This document shows positions 1 through 7,618 of a stretch of DNA of 15,062 nucleotides, piece after piece. The position numbers and the translations under genes were made by a program. Origin of the DNA: Acidobacteriota bacterium (GTDB taxonomy: Bacteria; Acidobacteriota; Terriglobia; 20CM-2-55-15). How positions within the stretch are numbered: position 1 is the first letter of the stretch; every line of letters starts with the position of its first letter. Location of the stretch: positions 1-15,062 of the forward strand of contig QHXD01000050.1 in the NCBI GenBank assembly GCA_003223895.1, given 5' to 3'. The notes beneath the pieces are model-generated. The model was not told the origin of the DNA and made no database searches. It worked only from the letters and a program-made list of their open reading frames with translations.

Positions 1-143
<143 letters not shown>

Positions 144-218
144 CTTGATGTGTTTGATTCTTTATTCGCGCTTAAAACCGAATTGACTCAAAGATCTTTT
201 ACTGACTGTACGCTTTCT

Positions 219-231
219 GTTTTCAAAGAAC
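219..231 (-). promoter_or_regulatory. boxA-like rRNA antitermination site
   Basis: The minus strand reads GTTCTTTGAAAAC about 75 nt before the 16S 5' end. This closely matches the boxA motif found in rRNA leaders, especially the Bacillus-type TGTTCTTTGAAAACT form, to which NusB and S10 (NusE) bind to form the antitermination complex. It lies downstream of the leader hairpin with a U-tract at 264-292. No convincing boxB or boxC was identified. A weaker similar string, ATCTTTGAGTCAA, occurs closer to the 16S gene. Confidence 0.7.
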
Positions 232-263
232 CTTGCGGCTCTCAGGCCTCAAATCTTGACGCT

Positions 264-292
264 AAAAAAACCGCCTCGATTTTGCTCGGCGG
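264..292 (-). terminator. Terminator-like hairpin in the rRNA leader
   Basis: On the minus strand CCGCC and GGCGG (288-292 and 271-275) form a five-pair GC stem, possibly extended by two inner pairs with a small bulge. Seven T residues follow directly (270-264). This is the layout of an intrinsic terminator. It lies downstream of both rRNA promoters and upstream of boxA. It could stop transcripts reading through from glmM, or attenuate the rRNA transcript itself. The plus-strand sequence after the stem (AGTTTT) is weaker, so minus-strand action is favoured. Confidence 0.55.
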
Positions 293-343
293 AGTTTTCA
301 ACGAACATGCCCGACAACTATCTGTCGCCAAGCACATCTAACA

Positions 344-372
344 ACTATAAATATCGTGCCTGAAGCTGTCAA
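344..372 (-). promoter_or_regulatory. rRNA promoter P2 (sigma-70 type)
   Basis: On the minus strand a perfect -35 TTGACA (372-367) is followed after exactly 17 bp by TATAGT (349-344), five of six bases matching the -10 consensus. Transcription would start near 337, giving a leader of about 195 nt before 16S. The upstream side contains an A/T-rich stretch that could act as an UP element. This is the strongest housekeeping promoter in the window, as expected for an rRNA operon. Confidence 0.85.
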
Positions 373-410
373 GCACCGAATGGATATTTTAGCGTGTGTC
401 CTATCCTCCA

Positions 411-440
411 AGAATAGGTTTGCGGTTCAGATCCTGTCAA
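411..440 (-). promoter_or_regulatory. rRNA promoter P1 (sigma-70 type, upstream copy)
   Basis: A second perfect -35 TTGACA (440-435) is followed after 18 bp by TATTCT (416-411). It begins only about 40 bp after the glmM stop codon. Together with the promoter at 344-372 it makes a tandem P1/P2 arrangement, which is common upstream of rRNA operons. The -10 match and spacing are weaker than for P2. Confidence 0.6.
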
Positions 441-480
441 GCCCCTCCGCTGCGGCGACAATCCGCACCAGTCGCGCGTT

Positions 481-1833
481 TCAGCCGATCGCTTTCCGGA
501 TCGTATCAAGCAGCTCCGCCATGAGCCGGTCGTTCCGAGCCGCGTCATCGCTTTCAATCATGACGCGCAGCAACGGCTCCGTACCCGAATACCGCACGAC
601 CAGACGGCCACAACCCTGCAGTTCCTGGTTGACCTCGGTCATCTTCTCCTGAACCGCAGGCAGAGTCTCGAGCGGCACCTTCTGTTTCACTCGCAGATTC
701 TTCAAGAGCTGCGGTGCCTCAGCCCAGTCGCGCGTCAAAACATCGAGAGAGGCGTGATCGCTCACGATCGCCTCCGCCAGCTTCAACGTGGTGAACAGGC
801 CATCGCCGGACAGACGAAAATCGGAAAAGATAATGTGACCGGAAGGCTCACCGCCAAGCTGCGCGCCGCTTCGCGACATCTCTTCGAAGATAAACCTGTC
901 GCCGACCGATACGCGAGTCAGCGCGATTTCCTCCGCGCTCAACATGCGTTCAAGGCTGAAATTCGTCATCAGCGTTCCGACGACGACAGCCGGGTTCAAT
1001 TGCCCGCTGCGCCGGAGCCTGCGTGCCATTGTAAGAAGAACTGGATCGCCATCGATCAACCGGCCATTGCCGGATACAAAAAGCGACCGGTCTCCGTCTC
1101 CGTCAAAGGCGACACCGAAATCCGCTGAATGGCTCTTCATCGTCTCAGTCAGCGATTCGAGATGCACAGCGCCGCATGCGGCATTGATGTTCGTGCCGTT
1201 CGGGAAAGCATGAGTCACTGTGATCTCCGCGCCAAGCCGGCGCAACAGACCGGGGGCGATTTCGCTCATAGCGCCATTCGCACAATCCAGGACGATACGC
1301 AAACCGGCGAGCCAGGCTCCCTGGGGGAAATGGGAGATCAGGATCTCCTGATATCGCTCTCCCCAACCCGTCGAATTCGCTGCGGAGATTTGCCTATCCG
1401 GAATTCGGTCGGTGTGCTCGCGTTCTTTGTCCGAGCTGAGGAGTTCAGAGACGCGTTTCTCAATTTCGCCCTCATCTGCATCGCTCAGTTTTGTCCCGTC
1501 GGATGCGAATACTTTGATGCCGTTGTCTTCGTACGGATTGTGCGACGCGGAAATCATCACGCCGCCGGAATAACCGAGCCACTTGGTAAGAAGCGCGATG
1601 GCCGGTGTGGGTATGACGCCGGCATCCTGGATGATTCCGGACGTTCTCGAGATACCCTGCTTTAGAAGCTCGAAGATCCACGGACTCGACATGCGGGTGT
1701 CCTGGCCCACAAGGATCTTTCCATTGAGCCTCTCCCCAATCGCCTGTCCGATCGCGGCGACTGCATGCGAATTCAGCGGGAATTCACCAGCGCGCGACCG
1801 GATGCCATCGGTTCCAAATAATTCCGTGCTCAT
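481..1833 (-). CDS. glmM: Phosphoglucosamine mutase GlmM
   Basis: GlmM interconverts glucosamine-6-phosphate and glucosamine-1-phosphate, the step that commits to UDP-GlcNAc for peptidoglycan and lipopolysaccharide. The 450-residue protein has the usual family length. The active-site phosphoserine loop reads ISASHNP (residues 94-100, expected phosphoserine S97). The metal-binding loop is DGDGDR (244-249), the sugar-binding loop GEPSGH (328-333), and the C-terminal phosphate-binding loop RYSGTEP (414-420). The start is an ATG without a clear Shine-Dalgarno sequence, 47 bp after cdaR. The order cdaA-cdaR-glmM is the conserved c-di-AMP module, in which GlmM is known in Firmicutes to bind and inhibit CdaA. 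The gene ends about 40 bp before the first rRNA promoter, and no terminator is seen in that gap. Confidence 0.97.
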   Translation of the reverse strand: MSTELFGTDGIRSRAGEFPLNSHAVAAIGQAIGERLNGKILVGQDTRMSSPWIFELLKQGISRTSGIIQDAGVIPTPAIALLTKWLGYSGGVMISASHNPYEDNGIKVFASDGTKLSDADEGEIEKRVSELLSSDKEREHTDRIPDRQISAANSTGWGERYQEILISHFPQGAWLAGLRIVLDCANGAMSEIAPGLLRRLGAEITVTHAFPNGTNINAACGAVHLESLTETMKSHSADFGVAFDGDGDRSLFVSGNGRLIDGDPVLLTMARRLRRSGQLNPAVVVGTLMTNFSLERMLSAEEIALTRVSVGDRFIFEEMSRSGAQLGGEPSGHIIFSDFRLSGDGLFTTLKLAEAIVSDHASLDVLTRDWAEAPQLLKNLRVKQKVPLETLPAVQEKMTEVNQELQGCGRLVVRYSGTEPLLRVMIESDDAARNDRLMAELLDTIRKAIG

Positions 1834-1880
1834 ATTTCGAGTAGATGAGAAGGGCGAAAGAGCGTCAAGATCAGGATTCT

Positions 1881-2543
1881 CTACTTTGCCCGGACCTCGA
1901 TGCGGATATCCACCGTTGCGGGATGTTGGACGCGCACCTGAGGATCGGGAACATCCAGGTCGGCAGATTGCACCACCTGGGTTTTTCTTCCATCAACATG
2001 AATGGGGATCGTGGGAACCGAGTCGAGCGCACTGACACGGCTCTCAGGACCTTCCACCTGAACCTTGCTCGGATTCATCAGCACCTTGCCCAGTTCATAT
2101 CCTTCCGCCGGCTGGCCCTGTATTGTGGGAACCACCGGCACAAGCTTTGAAATGGTCCGCTCCAGACTGAAACGAACCCGTGACGGATTGACGCGAACCA
2201 CCTCAGCACCGAATGGCACCTGCACATTCTGAAGTGTCAGTGAAATGATCTTTTCACCGGCCTTCATGCCCTCCAGATCCACAATCGTGGATACGTCCTT
2301 CGGCGAGATCTCTTTCACCACGTTGACCGAGCCCCGCAGACGCACCTGCACGGTATTCGTCGTGTCTCCGGTGATCTCGAGTTGAGGCGGAATGTTTCGA
2401 TATTCGAGCGGGACGTCCAAACCGACTTCCGAGGAAGTCTCACTCGCAATCGCGACCCACAGCATTGTGGCAAGAAGCAGCGAAACGATCTTCAGAAACC
2501 AGTTGTGCGTGATGAAATGCTTGAGCGTTTGCATTCTAGCCAT
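1881..2543 (-). CDS. cdaR: YbbR-domain protein CdaR, regulator of the diadenylate cyclase
   Basis: CdaR (YbbR) proteins are membrane-anchored, face outwards, and modulate the c-di-AMP synthase CdaA. This 220-residue protein has one N-terminal membrane segment (about residues 14-34, rich in Leu/Ile/Ala) followed by two YbbR-like beta-rich repeats (about 42-130 and 136-218). Characteristic pieces are VPLEYRNIP and the VQVEGPESRV segment. Bacillus CdaR is about twice as long with more YbbR repeats, so this is a short form. The first ATG overlaps the cdaA stop by 8 bp. A second in-frame ATG three codons later lies 1 nt past that stop, and neither has a strong ribosome binding site. Position between cdaA and glmM strongly supports the call, because sequence conservation in this family is low. 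Confidence 0.88.
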   Translation of the reverse strand: MARMQTLKHFITHNWFLKIVSLLLATMLWVAIASETSSEVGLDVPLEYRNIPPQLEITGDTTNTVQVRLRGSVNVVKEISPKDVSTIVDLEGMKAGEKIISLTLQNVQVPFGAEVVRVNPSRVRFSLERTISKLVPVVPTIQGQPAEGYELGKVLMNPSKVQVEGPESRVSALDSVPTIPIHVDGRKTQVVQSADLDVPDPQVRVQHPATVDIRIEVRAK

Positions 2544-3357
2544 CCAGGCGGTTCTCTGCCGGAGTGGCGACTACACGGTGTGCAGTCCTCATCGACTTGT
2601 GTTCGAACGCGTCACGTAGCCGGAGCCGCAATGTTTCCGGGTCCAGGAAACGCTCGATCTCGCCATCGTGCGCAAATGAGATCGCCGCGGTTTCCTCGGA
2701 AACAATGATGGCCACCGCGTCGGTCTCTTCCGTTATACCGATTGCAGCTCGATGCCGGGTGCCGAGCTCTTTGCTCAACCGAGGTTTGACGGTCAGCGGC
2801 AGGAAGCATGCCGCCGCCGCTATCCGGCCGTTCTGCACAATAACGGCACCGTCGTGCAGGGGCACGGAGGGGTTGAAGACAGTAACCAGCAGGTCATAGG
2901 ACAAAGCGGCGTCTATGGCAATGCCGCTCTCAATGTAGGTCTTCAGCCCGATCTCCCGCTCGACAACGATCAGGGCGCCGGTCTGGTGCGACGCAAGCGT
3001 GGTTACGGCCAGCATGATCTCGTCATATAGCTCATTGCGATTGATGCTCGAAATGCCGCCAGGGAACGGAGCCTGTCCGAAATGGGCAAGTGCGCGCCGG
3101 ATCTCCGACTGGAAGATCACAATGATCGCAAAAACAAAATACGGAAGGATGCTGGACAGCAGCCAGGAAACGGTTTCAAGCCGAATCCACCGAGAGAAGT
3201 AGTAAAAAGCCACAAGGAGCAGAAGTCCCGCCGCCATCTGGACCGCCCGGGTTCCCTTTATAAACACGAGGACCTGGTAAATGATGAAGGCGACGATCAG
3301 GATGTACAGCACCGCCGTCCAGGTCAATCGTGGTAATAAAAGATATTCACTCAGCAT
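2536..3357 (-). CDS. cdaA: Diadenylate cyclase CdaA (c-di-AMP synthase, DisA_N domain)
   Basis: CdaA condenses two ATP into cyclic di-AMP, a second messenger for potassium/osmotic balance and cell-wall homeostasis. The 273-residue protein has three predicted N-terminal membrane helices (about 12-33, 38-55, 64-83), then a cytosolic DisA_N domain. The catalytic DGA motif is at 169-171 within PLHDGAVIV, and the RHR motif is at 201-203 within LGTRHRAAIGI. Both hallmarks are intact, so an active enzyme is expected. It overlaps folP by 7 bp at its start and cdaR by 8 bp at its end, which suggests translational coupling. Length and topology match the CdaA class rather than soluble DisA or CdaS. Confidence 0.96.
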   Translation of the reverse strand: MLSEYLLLPRLTWTAVLYILIVAFIIYQVLVFIKGTRAVQMAAGLLLLVAFYYFSRWIRLETVSWLLSSILPYFVFAIIVIFQSEIRRALAHFGQAPFPGGISSINRNELYDEIMLAVTTLASHQTGALIVVEREIGLKTYIESGIAIDAALSYDLLVTVFNPSVPLHDGAVIVQNGRIAAAACFLPLTVKPRLSKELGTRHRAAIGITEETDAVAIIVSEETAAISFAHDGEIERFLDPETLRLRLRDAFEHKSMRTAHRVVATPAENRLDG

Positions 3358-4193
3358 GTTAATCGATCGCTCACATCTGCCAGCACGCGGGTCTGGCGGA
3401 CATCATGCACTCGGACGATATGTACACCTTTCATTATGGCAGCAACGACGGTCGCGGCTGTCCCCCAGACATGCGCTTCCGAACTTTCCTGGGTAAGAGA
3501 CCGAATGAATGACTTACGGGACGTTCCGACTAATAATGGATACCGTAGTTTACTAAATTCATTCAGACTTTTTAAGACCTTCAGGCTCGCCGCCGCCGCT
3601 TTTCCGAAACCGATGCCCGGGTCGATCGCAATCGCGCGTTCCGGAACACCGGCTGCGCGCGCGATGTAGACCGAAGACGCGAGGCCATCGAAAACATCTT
3701 TCACAGGGTCGTCCATTCGAGGCTGCTTGTGAAGTGTTTCGCGGCTGCCGCGGCTGTGCATGAGTATAAGACCTGCACCCGCCTTCCTCACGGTCGATGC
3801 CATGTTGTCGTCAAAGCGCAGCCCGCTGATGTCGTTTACAACCTGGGCGCCGGCTTCCAGGGCCTTCTCCGCGACCTTCGCCCGGTATGTATCGATCGAG
3901 ATCGGAATTTTCAGCACTCGCGCAAGCGCCTCGATGACGGGCAGGACGCGTTGCAGTTCCTCGTCATCCGGGATCGGATCGCTTCCCGGCCGCGTCGACT
4001 CACCGCCGATGTCGAGTATGTCGGCACCTTCCTGCTCTATTTCCCTCCCGCGAGCTATAGCCTGTTCCGGATCAAAGTATCTTCCGCCATCCGAGAATGA
4101 ATCCGGCGTGACGTTGAGAATGCCCATAACGGCGGTACGTTCGCCGAGCTCCATTGTCGTTCCAGCCAACTTCCATGAGTAGTGATACCGCAT
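3351..4193 (-). CDS. folP: Dihydropteroate synthase
   Basis: FolP joins p-aminobenzoate to dihydropterin pyrophosphate in folate synthesis and is the sulfonamide target. The 280-residue TIM-barrel protein shows all family signatures: GILNVTPDSFSDGG (24-37), GGESTRPG (63-70), SIDTYRA (99-105), VNDISG (119-124), DPGIGFGK (191-198), GTSRKSF (223-229) and RVHDV (261-265). The ATG start has no good ribosome binding site. It lies about 20 bp downstream of the large heptamer-built inverted repeat that separates it from ftsH, so folding of that repeat could influence expression. The last codons overlap the cdaA start. An ftsH-folP-glmM order is also known in E. coli; here cdaA and cdaR lie between folP and glmM. 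Confidence 0.97.
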   Translation of the reverse strand: MRYHYSWKLAGTTMELGERTAVMGILNVTPDSFSDGGRYFDPEQAIARGREIEQEGADILDIGGESTRPGSDPIPDDEELQRVLPVIEALARVLKIPISIDTYRAKVAEKALEAGAQVVNDISGLRFDDNMASTVRKAGAGLILMHSRGSRETLHKQPRMDDPVKDVFDGLASSVYIARAAGVPERAIAIDPGIGFGKAAAASLKVLKSLNEFSKLRYPLLVGTSRKSFIRSLTQESSEAHVWGTAATVVAAIMKGVHIVRVHDVRQTRVLADVSDRLTC

Positions 4194-4210
4194 TGGGATA
4201 ATTCGGGAAC

Positions 4211-4287
4211 AGAAGCCAAGAAGCCAGAAGCCAGAATAAGAGATCCCATTCTGGCTTCTGGCTTCTGGCTTCTGGCTTCTTGGCTCT
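4211..4287 (-). repeat. Inverted repeat built of heptamer units (AGAAGCC/GGCTTCT)
   Basis: Between the ftsH stop and the folP start, 4214-4237 is exactly complementary to the two ends of 4248-4285. The right arm has two additional 7-nt units. The units are AGAAGCC on one side and GGCTTCT on the other, with a 10-nt loop. A 24-bp stem would form, with the extra 14 nt looped out. There is no long T-tract after the stem, so it is not a textbook intrinsic terminator. It may act as an mRNA processing or stabilising hairpin, or may be a dispersed repeat. A second element with the same design lies at 12992-13062. Confidence 0.85.
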
Positions 4288-4288
4288 G

Positions 4289-6199
4289 TTACGCCGGCGA
4301 CGGCTTCTCGTGCGGCGAAATACTGGGTGCGGGCCGCACAACACCCTTTGTCGGCACCGGAGTCGGCTTTTCGTTTTTCGGCTCGACTTTCGGCGGACGG
4401 CGATCTTCGAGAGGCTGGCCCGCGATGAGCAATTTGATCTCTGCGGCGTCCAGCGACTCGCGTTCGAGCAGCGCTTCCGCGATGCGAGTCAGCGCGTCGC
4501 GGTTCTCATTCAATATTGACTTCGCGCGCTCGTAGCCCTGCATGACCAGACGGCGAACTTCCTGGTCGATCGAGACAGCCGTGCTTTCGCTGTAATCACG
4601 ATGCTGGGCGATCTCGCGTCCAAGGAAGATCTGTTCTTCCTGCTTACCGTACGTGAGCGGTCCAAGCGTCGACATGCCGAACTGGCAAACCATCTTTCGC
4701 GCAAGTTCGGTCGCCTGCTCGATGTCGTTACCCGCTCCCGTTGTCATGGTGTCGAGGAACAGCTCCTCGGCCAGACGTCCCCCCATCATGATCGCAAGCT
4801 GACCTTCGAGGTACGCCCGCGGATAGGTGTGTCGATCATCCACCGGCAATTGTTGCGTCACACCCAGCGCCATACCCCGCGGAATGATTGTCACTTTGTG
4901 CAACGGATCCGCGCCTTCGACCATCGTCGCAACCATGGCATGGCCCGCCTCATGGTACGCCGTAACCCGCTTCTCGTGCTCGCTGATGATCAGCGACTTG
5001 CGCGCAACGCCCATCAAAACCTTGTCCTTTGCGCTTTCGAAATCTTCGTGCGTGACTGTCTTTTGATTCATCCGGGCGGCATTCAGGGCCGCTTCGTTGA
5101 CCAGATTGGCGAGGTCGGCGCCGGAGAATCCGGGCGTGCTTCGAGCGATCACGGAAATATCGACATCTTCTGCCAGGGGGATCTTGCGGACGTGAACCGC
5201 CAGGATGCCTTCGCGGCCTCTGACATCGGGCCGGGCAACGACCACGCGGCGGTCGAAGCGCCCAGGCCTGAGCAGGGCCGGATCGAGAACATCGGGCCGG
5301 TTGGTGGCTGCTATCAGGATGACGCCTTCGTTGGATTCGAAGCCGTCCATCTCAACAAGCAACTGGTTGAGCGTCTGTTCGCGCTCGTCGTGGCCGCCGC
5401 CGAGGCCGGCGCCACGGTGACGTCCCACGGCGTCGATTTCATCGATAAAGATGATGCAGGGGGCGTTCTTCTTACCTTGTTCGAACAGGTCGCGGACGCG
5501 CGACGCGCCCACGCCGACAAACATCTCGACGAAATCCGATCCGCTTATCGAGAAGAACGGGACATTGGCCTCGCCGGCGATCGCGCGGGCAAGCAAGGTC
5601 TTTCCGGTCCCCGGAGGGCCGACGAGCAAAACGCCCTTTGGAATTCGTCCGCCAAGCTTCTGAAACTTCTGCGGCTCTTTCAGGAAGTCGATGATTTCCT
5701 GGAGTTCTTCCTTCGCTTCCTCCACACCGGCGACATCCTTAAATGTGACTTTCTTCTGATGTGCCGTCAGCAGCCTGGCCCGGCTCTTGCCGAATGACAG
5801 GGCTTTGTTGCCCCCGCTTTGCATCTGGCGCATGAAGAAAATCCAAAAACCAATAATGAAAAGGAAGGGCGCCCACGAAACCAGCGCCGTGAGCCAGGGG
5901 CTTTGGGTCGGCTTTTCACCAGTAATCTGTACCTGCTTGTCGCGGAGCATCTCGATCAGCTGTGGATACTCCATCGGCAGGACGGTCCTGAAGGAATCTC
6001 CGGATGCGAGTTTCCCCTTAACATCCGAGTCCGCAATCGTCACTTCCTTGACGTTTCCGCGCTCGATTTCCTGCAGGAATCGGCTAAATGGGAAAACCTG
6101 CTCCCGGCCCTTTGAGGTCTGCTGTACCACCTGGTAGAGCAGCACCGCCGTCAGAAGCAATGCAACCCAAAACAAAATCGTTTTTGCAGTCGAATTCAA
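4289..6199 (-). CDS. ftsH: ATP-dependent zinc metalloprotease FtsH
   Basis: FtsH is a membrane-anchored AAA+ protease that degrades misassembled membrane proteins and selected cytosolic regulators. The 636-residue protein has two membrane helices (about 8-25 and 103-123) flanking a periplasmic domain. The AAA module follows with Walker A GPPGTGKT (194-201), Walker B FIDEID (251-256) and the second region of homology (about 298-318, ending RPGRFDRR). The protease domain has the zinc site HEAGH (416-420), with the likely third ligand D492 in GAGND. The C-terminal tail from about 597 is proline-rich and probably disordered. No in-frame ATG fits, but TTG at 6199 is preceded at the right distance by AGGGGG, so a TTG start is favoured. 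tilS ends 87 bp upstream. Confidence 0.98.
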   Translation of the reverse strand: MNSTAKTILFWVALLLTAVLLYQVVQQTSKGREQVFPFSRFLQEIERGNVKEVTIADSDVKGKLASGDSFRTVLPMEYPQLIEMLRDKQVQITGEKPTQSPWLTALVSWAPFLFIIGFWIFFMRQMQSGGNKALSFGKSRARLLTAHQKKVTFKDVAGVEEAKEELQEIIDFLKEPQKFQKLGGRIPKGVLLVGPPGTGKTLLARAIAGEANVPFFSISGSDFVEMFVGVGASRVRDLFEQGKKNAPCIIFIDEIDAVGRHRGAGLGGGHDEREQTLNQLLVEMDGFESNEGVILIAATNRPDVLDPALLRPGRFDRRVVVARPDVRGREGILAVHVRKIPLAEDVDISVIARSTPGFSGADLANLVNEAALNAARMNQKTVTHEDFESAKDKVLMGVARKSLIISEHEKRVTAYHEAGHAMVATMVEGADPLHKVTIIPRGMALGVTQQLPVDDRHTYPRAYLEGQLAIMMGGRLAEELFLDTMTTGAGNDIEQATELARKMVCQFGMSTLGPLTYGKQEEQIFLGREIAQHRDYSESTAVSIDQEVRRLVMQGYERAKSILNENRDALTRIAEALLERESLDAAEIKLLIAGQPLEDRRPPKVEPKNEKPTPVPTKGVVRPAPSISPHEKPSPA

Positions 6200-6204
6200 T
6201 TAAA

Positions 6205-6210
6205 CCCCCT
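6205..6210 (-). promoter_or_regulatory. Shine-Dalgarno site fixing the TTG start of ftsH
   Basis: The minus strand reads AGGGGG five bases before the TTG at 6199. It is one of the best ribosome binding sites in the core block and decides the non-ATG start, since no ATG or GTG lies near the conserved N-terminal membrane helix of FtsH. Confidence 0.7.
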
Positions 6211-6286
6211 GTCCAAGGTCACCTTATCCTTAGACGCTTACGCCATGCAAATATCTTGCCATTTGCTCGTCGCCGATGCCAGTCTG

Positions 6287-7618
6287 CTAGACGGGCACAG
6301 CCTCGATAGCCACTATTCTCTGGGAACGTCCGCCTGGAACGAATTCGCGGGAGACGGGAAAGGAGGTTACCCAGACAATCGTCGAGTCTGCGACAACAAC
6401 TGGCCAGCTCGTTCGATGGCTCCTTGGAATCCGGGCTCGCTGGAACAGTTTCTTGAGTTTACCGGCGGGCCAACCCACCGGTCTGTAATAGTCCCCAGGT
6501 TTCCAGTTCCTGATTCTAACATACGGCCCGATCGATTCCCCATCAAGATATACGCGCTGAAGGCTGACTTCGCTACCTTCTTTTTCAATAATTTCCGCCC
6601 GGAACAGCTTGCCTGATTCGGGTACCCGGACCTGCCCCGGAATTTTCAGCTGGTACTCGTAGTCTGGCAGTGCCTCCACGGGACGCCTGAAAATCAGCCG
6701 GCCGAATTCCCTCGCTACAATCAGGCCGCCCGGGATCTCGACCACCTTGCCGCTTTTTCCCGGCTCCGCGAGGCCTCTCACATTCTCAATGTGATCGAAT
6801 GAGACATCCCGAAGGTCCGAACCAGCCCGTCGAAGCGCGCCGCGAAGGACCCGGCGAACCAGCCCTACCGGCGCCGATTCGAGTGCTTCAACCCGGATTA
6901 CGAAATCATCTTCCTCTTTTGTTCCGTTTTCACTCAGCCACTGATCGGTGATCGACCGGATCCAGGCGTCTTCGCCTTCGAGGATTTCAACAGTTCTGGA
7001 CACGGTATCGATCAACCGAGGATTGAATTCGGACGCGAGTCCCGGGATCACAGCATGCCGCAGCCGATTCCGGGCAAAGCTGAGATCGAGATTTGTGGAG
7101 TCCGTACGCCAGGGCTGATTTCGGTCTTTCAACCAGGTTTCGATCTCAGCACGGCTGGTTTCGATCAACGGTCGGATTGTGTTTCCCGAGACCGGCGCCA
7201 TGGAGACCAGCCCCTCGGGACCGGATCCCCGCAACAAATTCATCAGGAACGTCTCCACGCGATCGTCCCGTGTGTGCGCCAGCGCAATCTTTGCGAATCC
7301 ATATTGGTGTGCCAGCTCAGCAAAGAACTCTCTCCGCGCCTCCCGGCCGGCGGCCTCGATGCTTCCGGAAATCGAGACGCGCCTGGCGAAAAACTCCAGC
7401 CCCAGCATTTCGGACAAAGTTTTCGTAAACACTTCGTCCTCGTCGGCCGCGGCGCCCCGCAATCCGTGGTTCAGGTGCGCGACGGCCAGGCGATATCCCA
7501 GTTCCTTCAGCGCCAGGAGCAAACAGACAGAGTCCGCGCCTCCCGACACTCCGGCCAGCACACGATCCTGGGGATCGAGCATCCCGTATTTCTCGATAGT
7601 GTCCCGGATTTGCCTCAA
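6287..7618 (-). CDS. tilS: tRNA(Ile)-lysidine synthase TilS
   Basis: TilS attaches lysine to C34 of the CAU-anticodon isoleucine tRNA, changing it from AUG to AUA decoding. The 443-residue protein has the N-type ATP-pyrophosphatase loop SGGADS (25-30), HLNHGLRG (48-55), the EAAGREARREFF segment (88-99), and a LAHTRDDRVETFLMNLLRGSG-like block (113-133) in which the family's usual HxxDQ is TRDDR. The DxTN...RNRLRH region follows (about 173-188). The C-terminal TilS_C domain is complete (about 369-440, with RNWKPGDYYRP and KLKKLFQ). The start is TTG at 7618, overlapping the stop of the upstream gene as TTGA. The next candidate, an ATG at codon 13, would cut the first helix. A CAT-anticodon tRNA lies one gene upstream and may be its substrate. 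Confidence 0.96.
   Translation of the reverse strand: MRQIRDTIEKYGMLDPQDRVLAGVSGGADSVCLLLALKELGYRLAVAHLNHGLRGAAADEDEVFTKTLSEMLGLEFFARRVSISGSIEAAGREARREFFAELAHQYGFAKIALAHTRDDRVETFLMNLLRGSGPEGLVSMAPVSGNTIRPLIETSRAEIETWLKDRNQPWRTDSTNLDLSFARNRLRHAVIPGLASEFNPRLIDTVSRTVEILEGEDAWIRSITDQWLSENGTKEEDDFVIRVEALESAPVGLVRRVLRGALRRAGSDLRDVSFDHIENVRGLAEPGKSGKVVEIPGGLIVAREFGRLIFRRPVEALPDYEYQLKIPGQVRVPESGKLFRAEIIEKEGSEVSLQRVYLDGESIGPYVRIRNWKPGDYYRPVGWPAGKLKKLFQRARIPRSHRTSWPVVVADSTIVWVTSFPVSREFVPGGRSQRIVAIEAVPV

Noticed and set aside
4211..4287. Standard intrinsic terminator after ftsH
   Set aside because: The stem is long but has no following T-tract, and the downstream folP cluster shows no promoter of its own that I can recognise.
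4601..5797. A 398-codon plus-strand open frame opposite ftsH
   Set aside because: Antisense to the conserved AAA and protease domains of FtsH; the translation has no family features or ribosome binding site.
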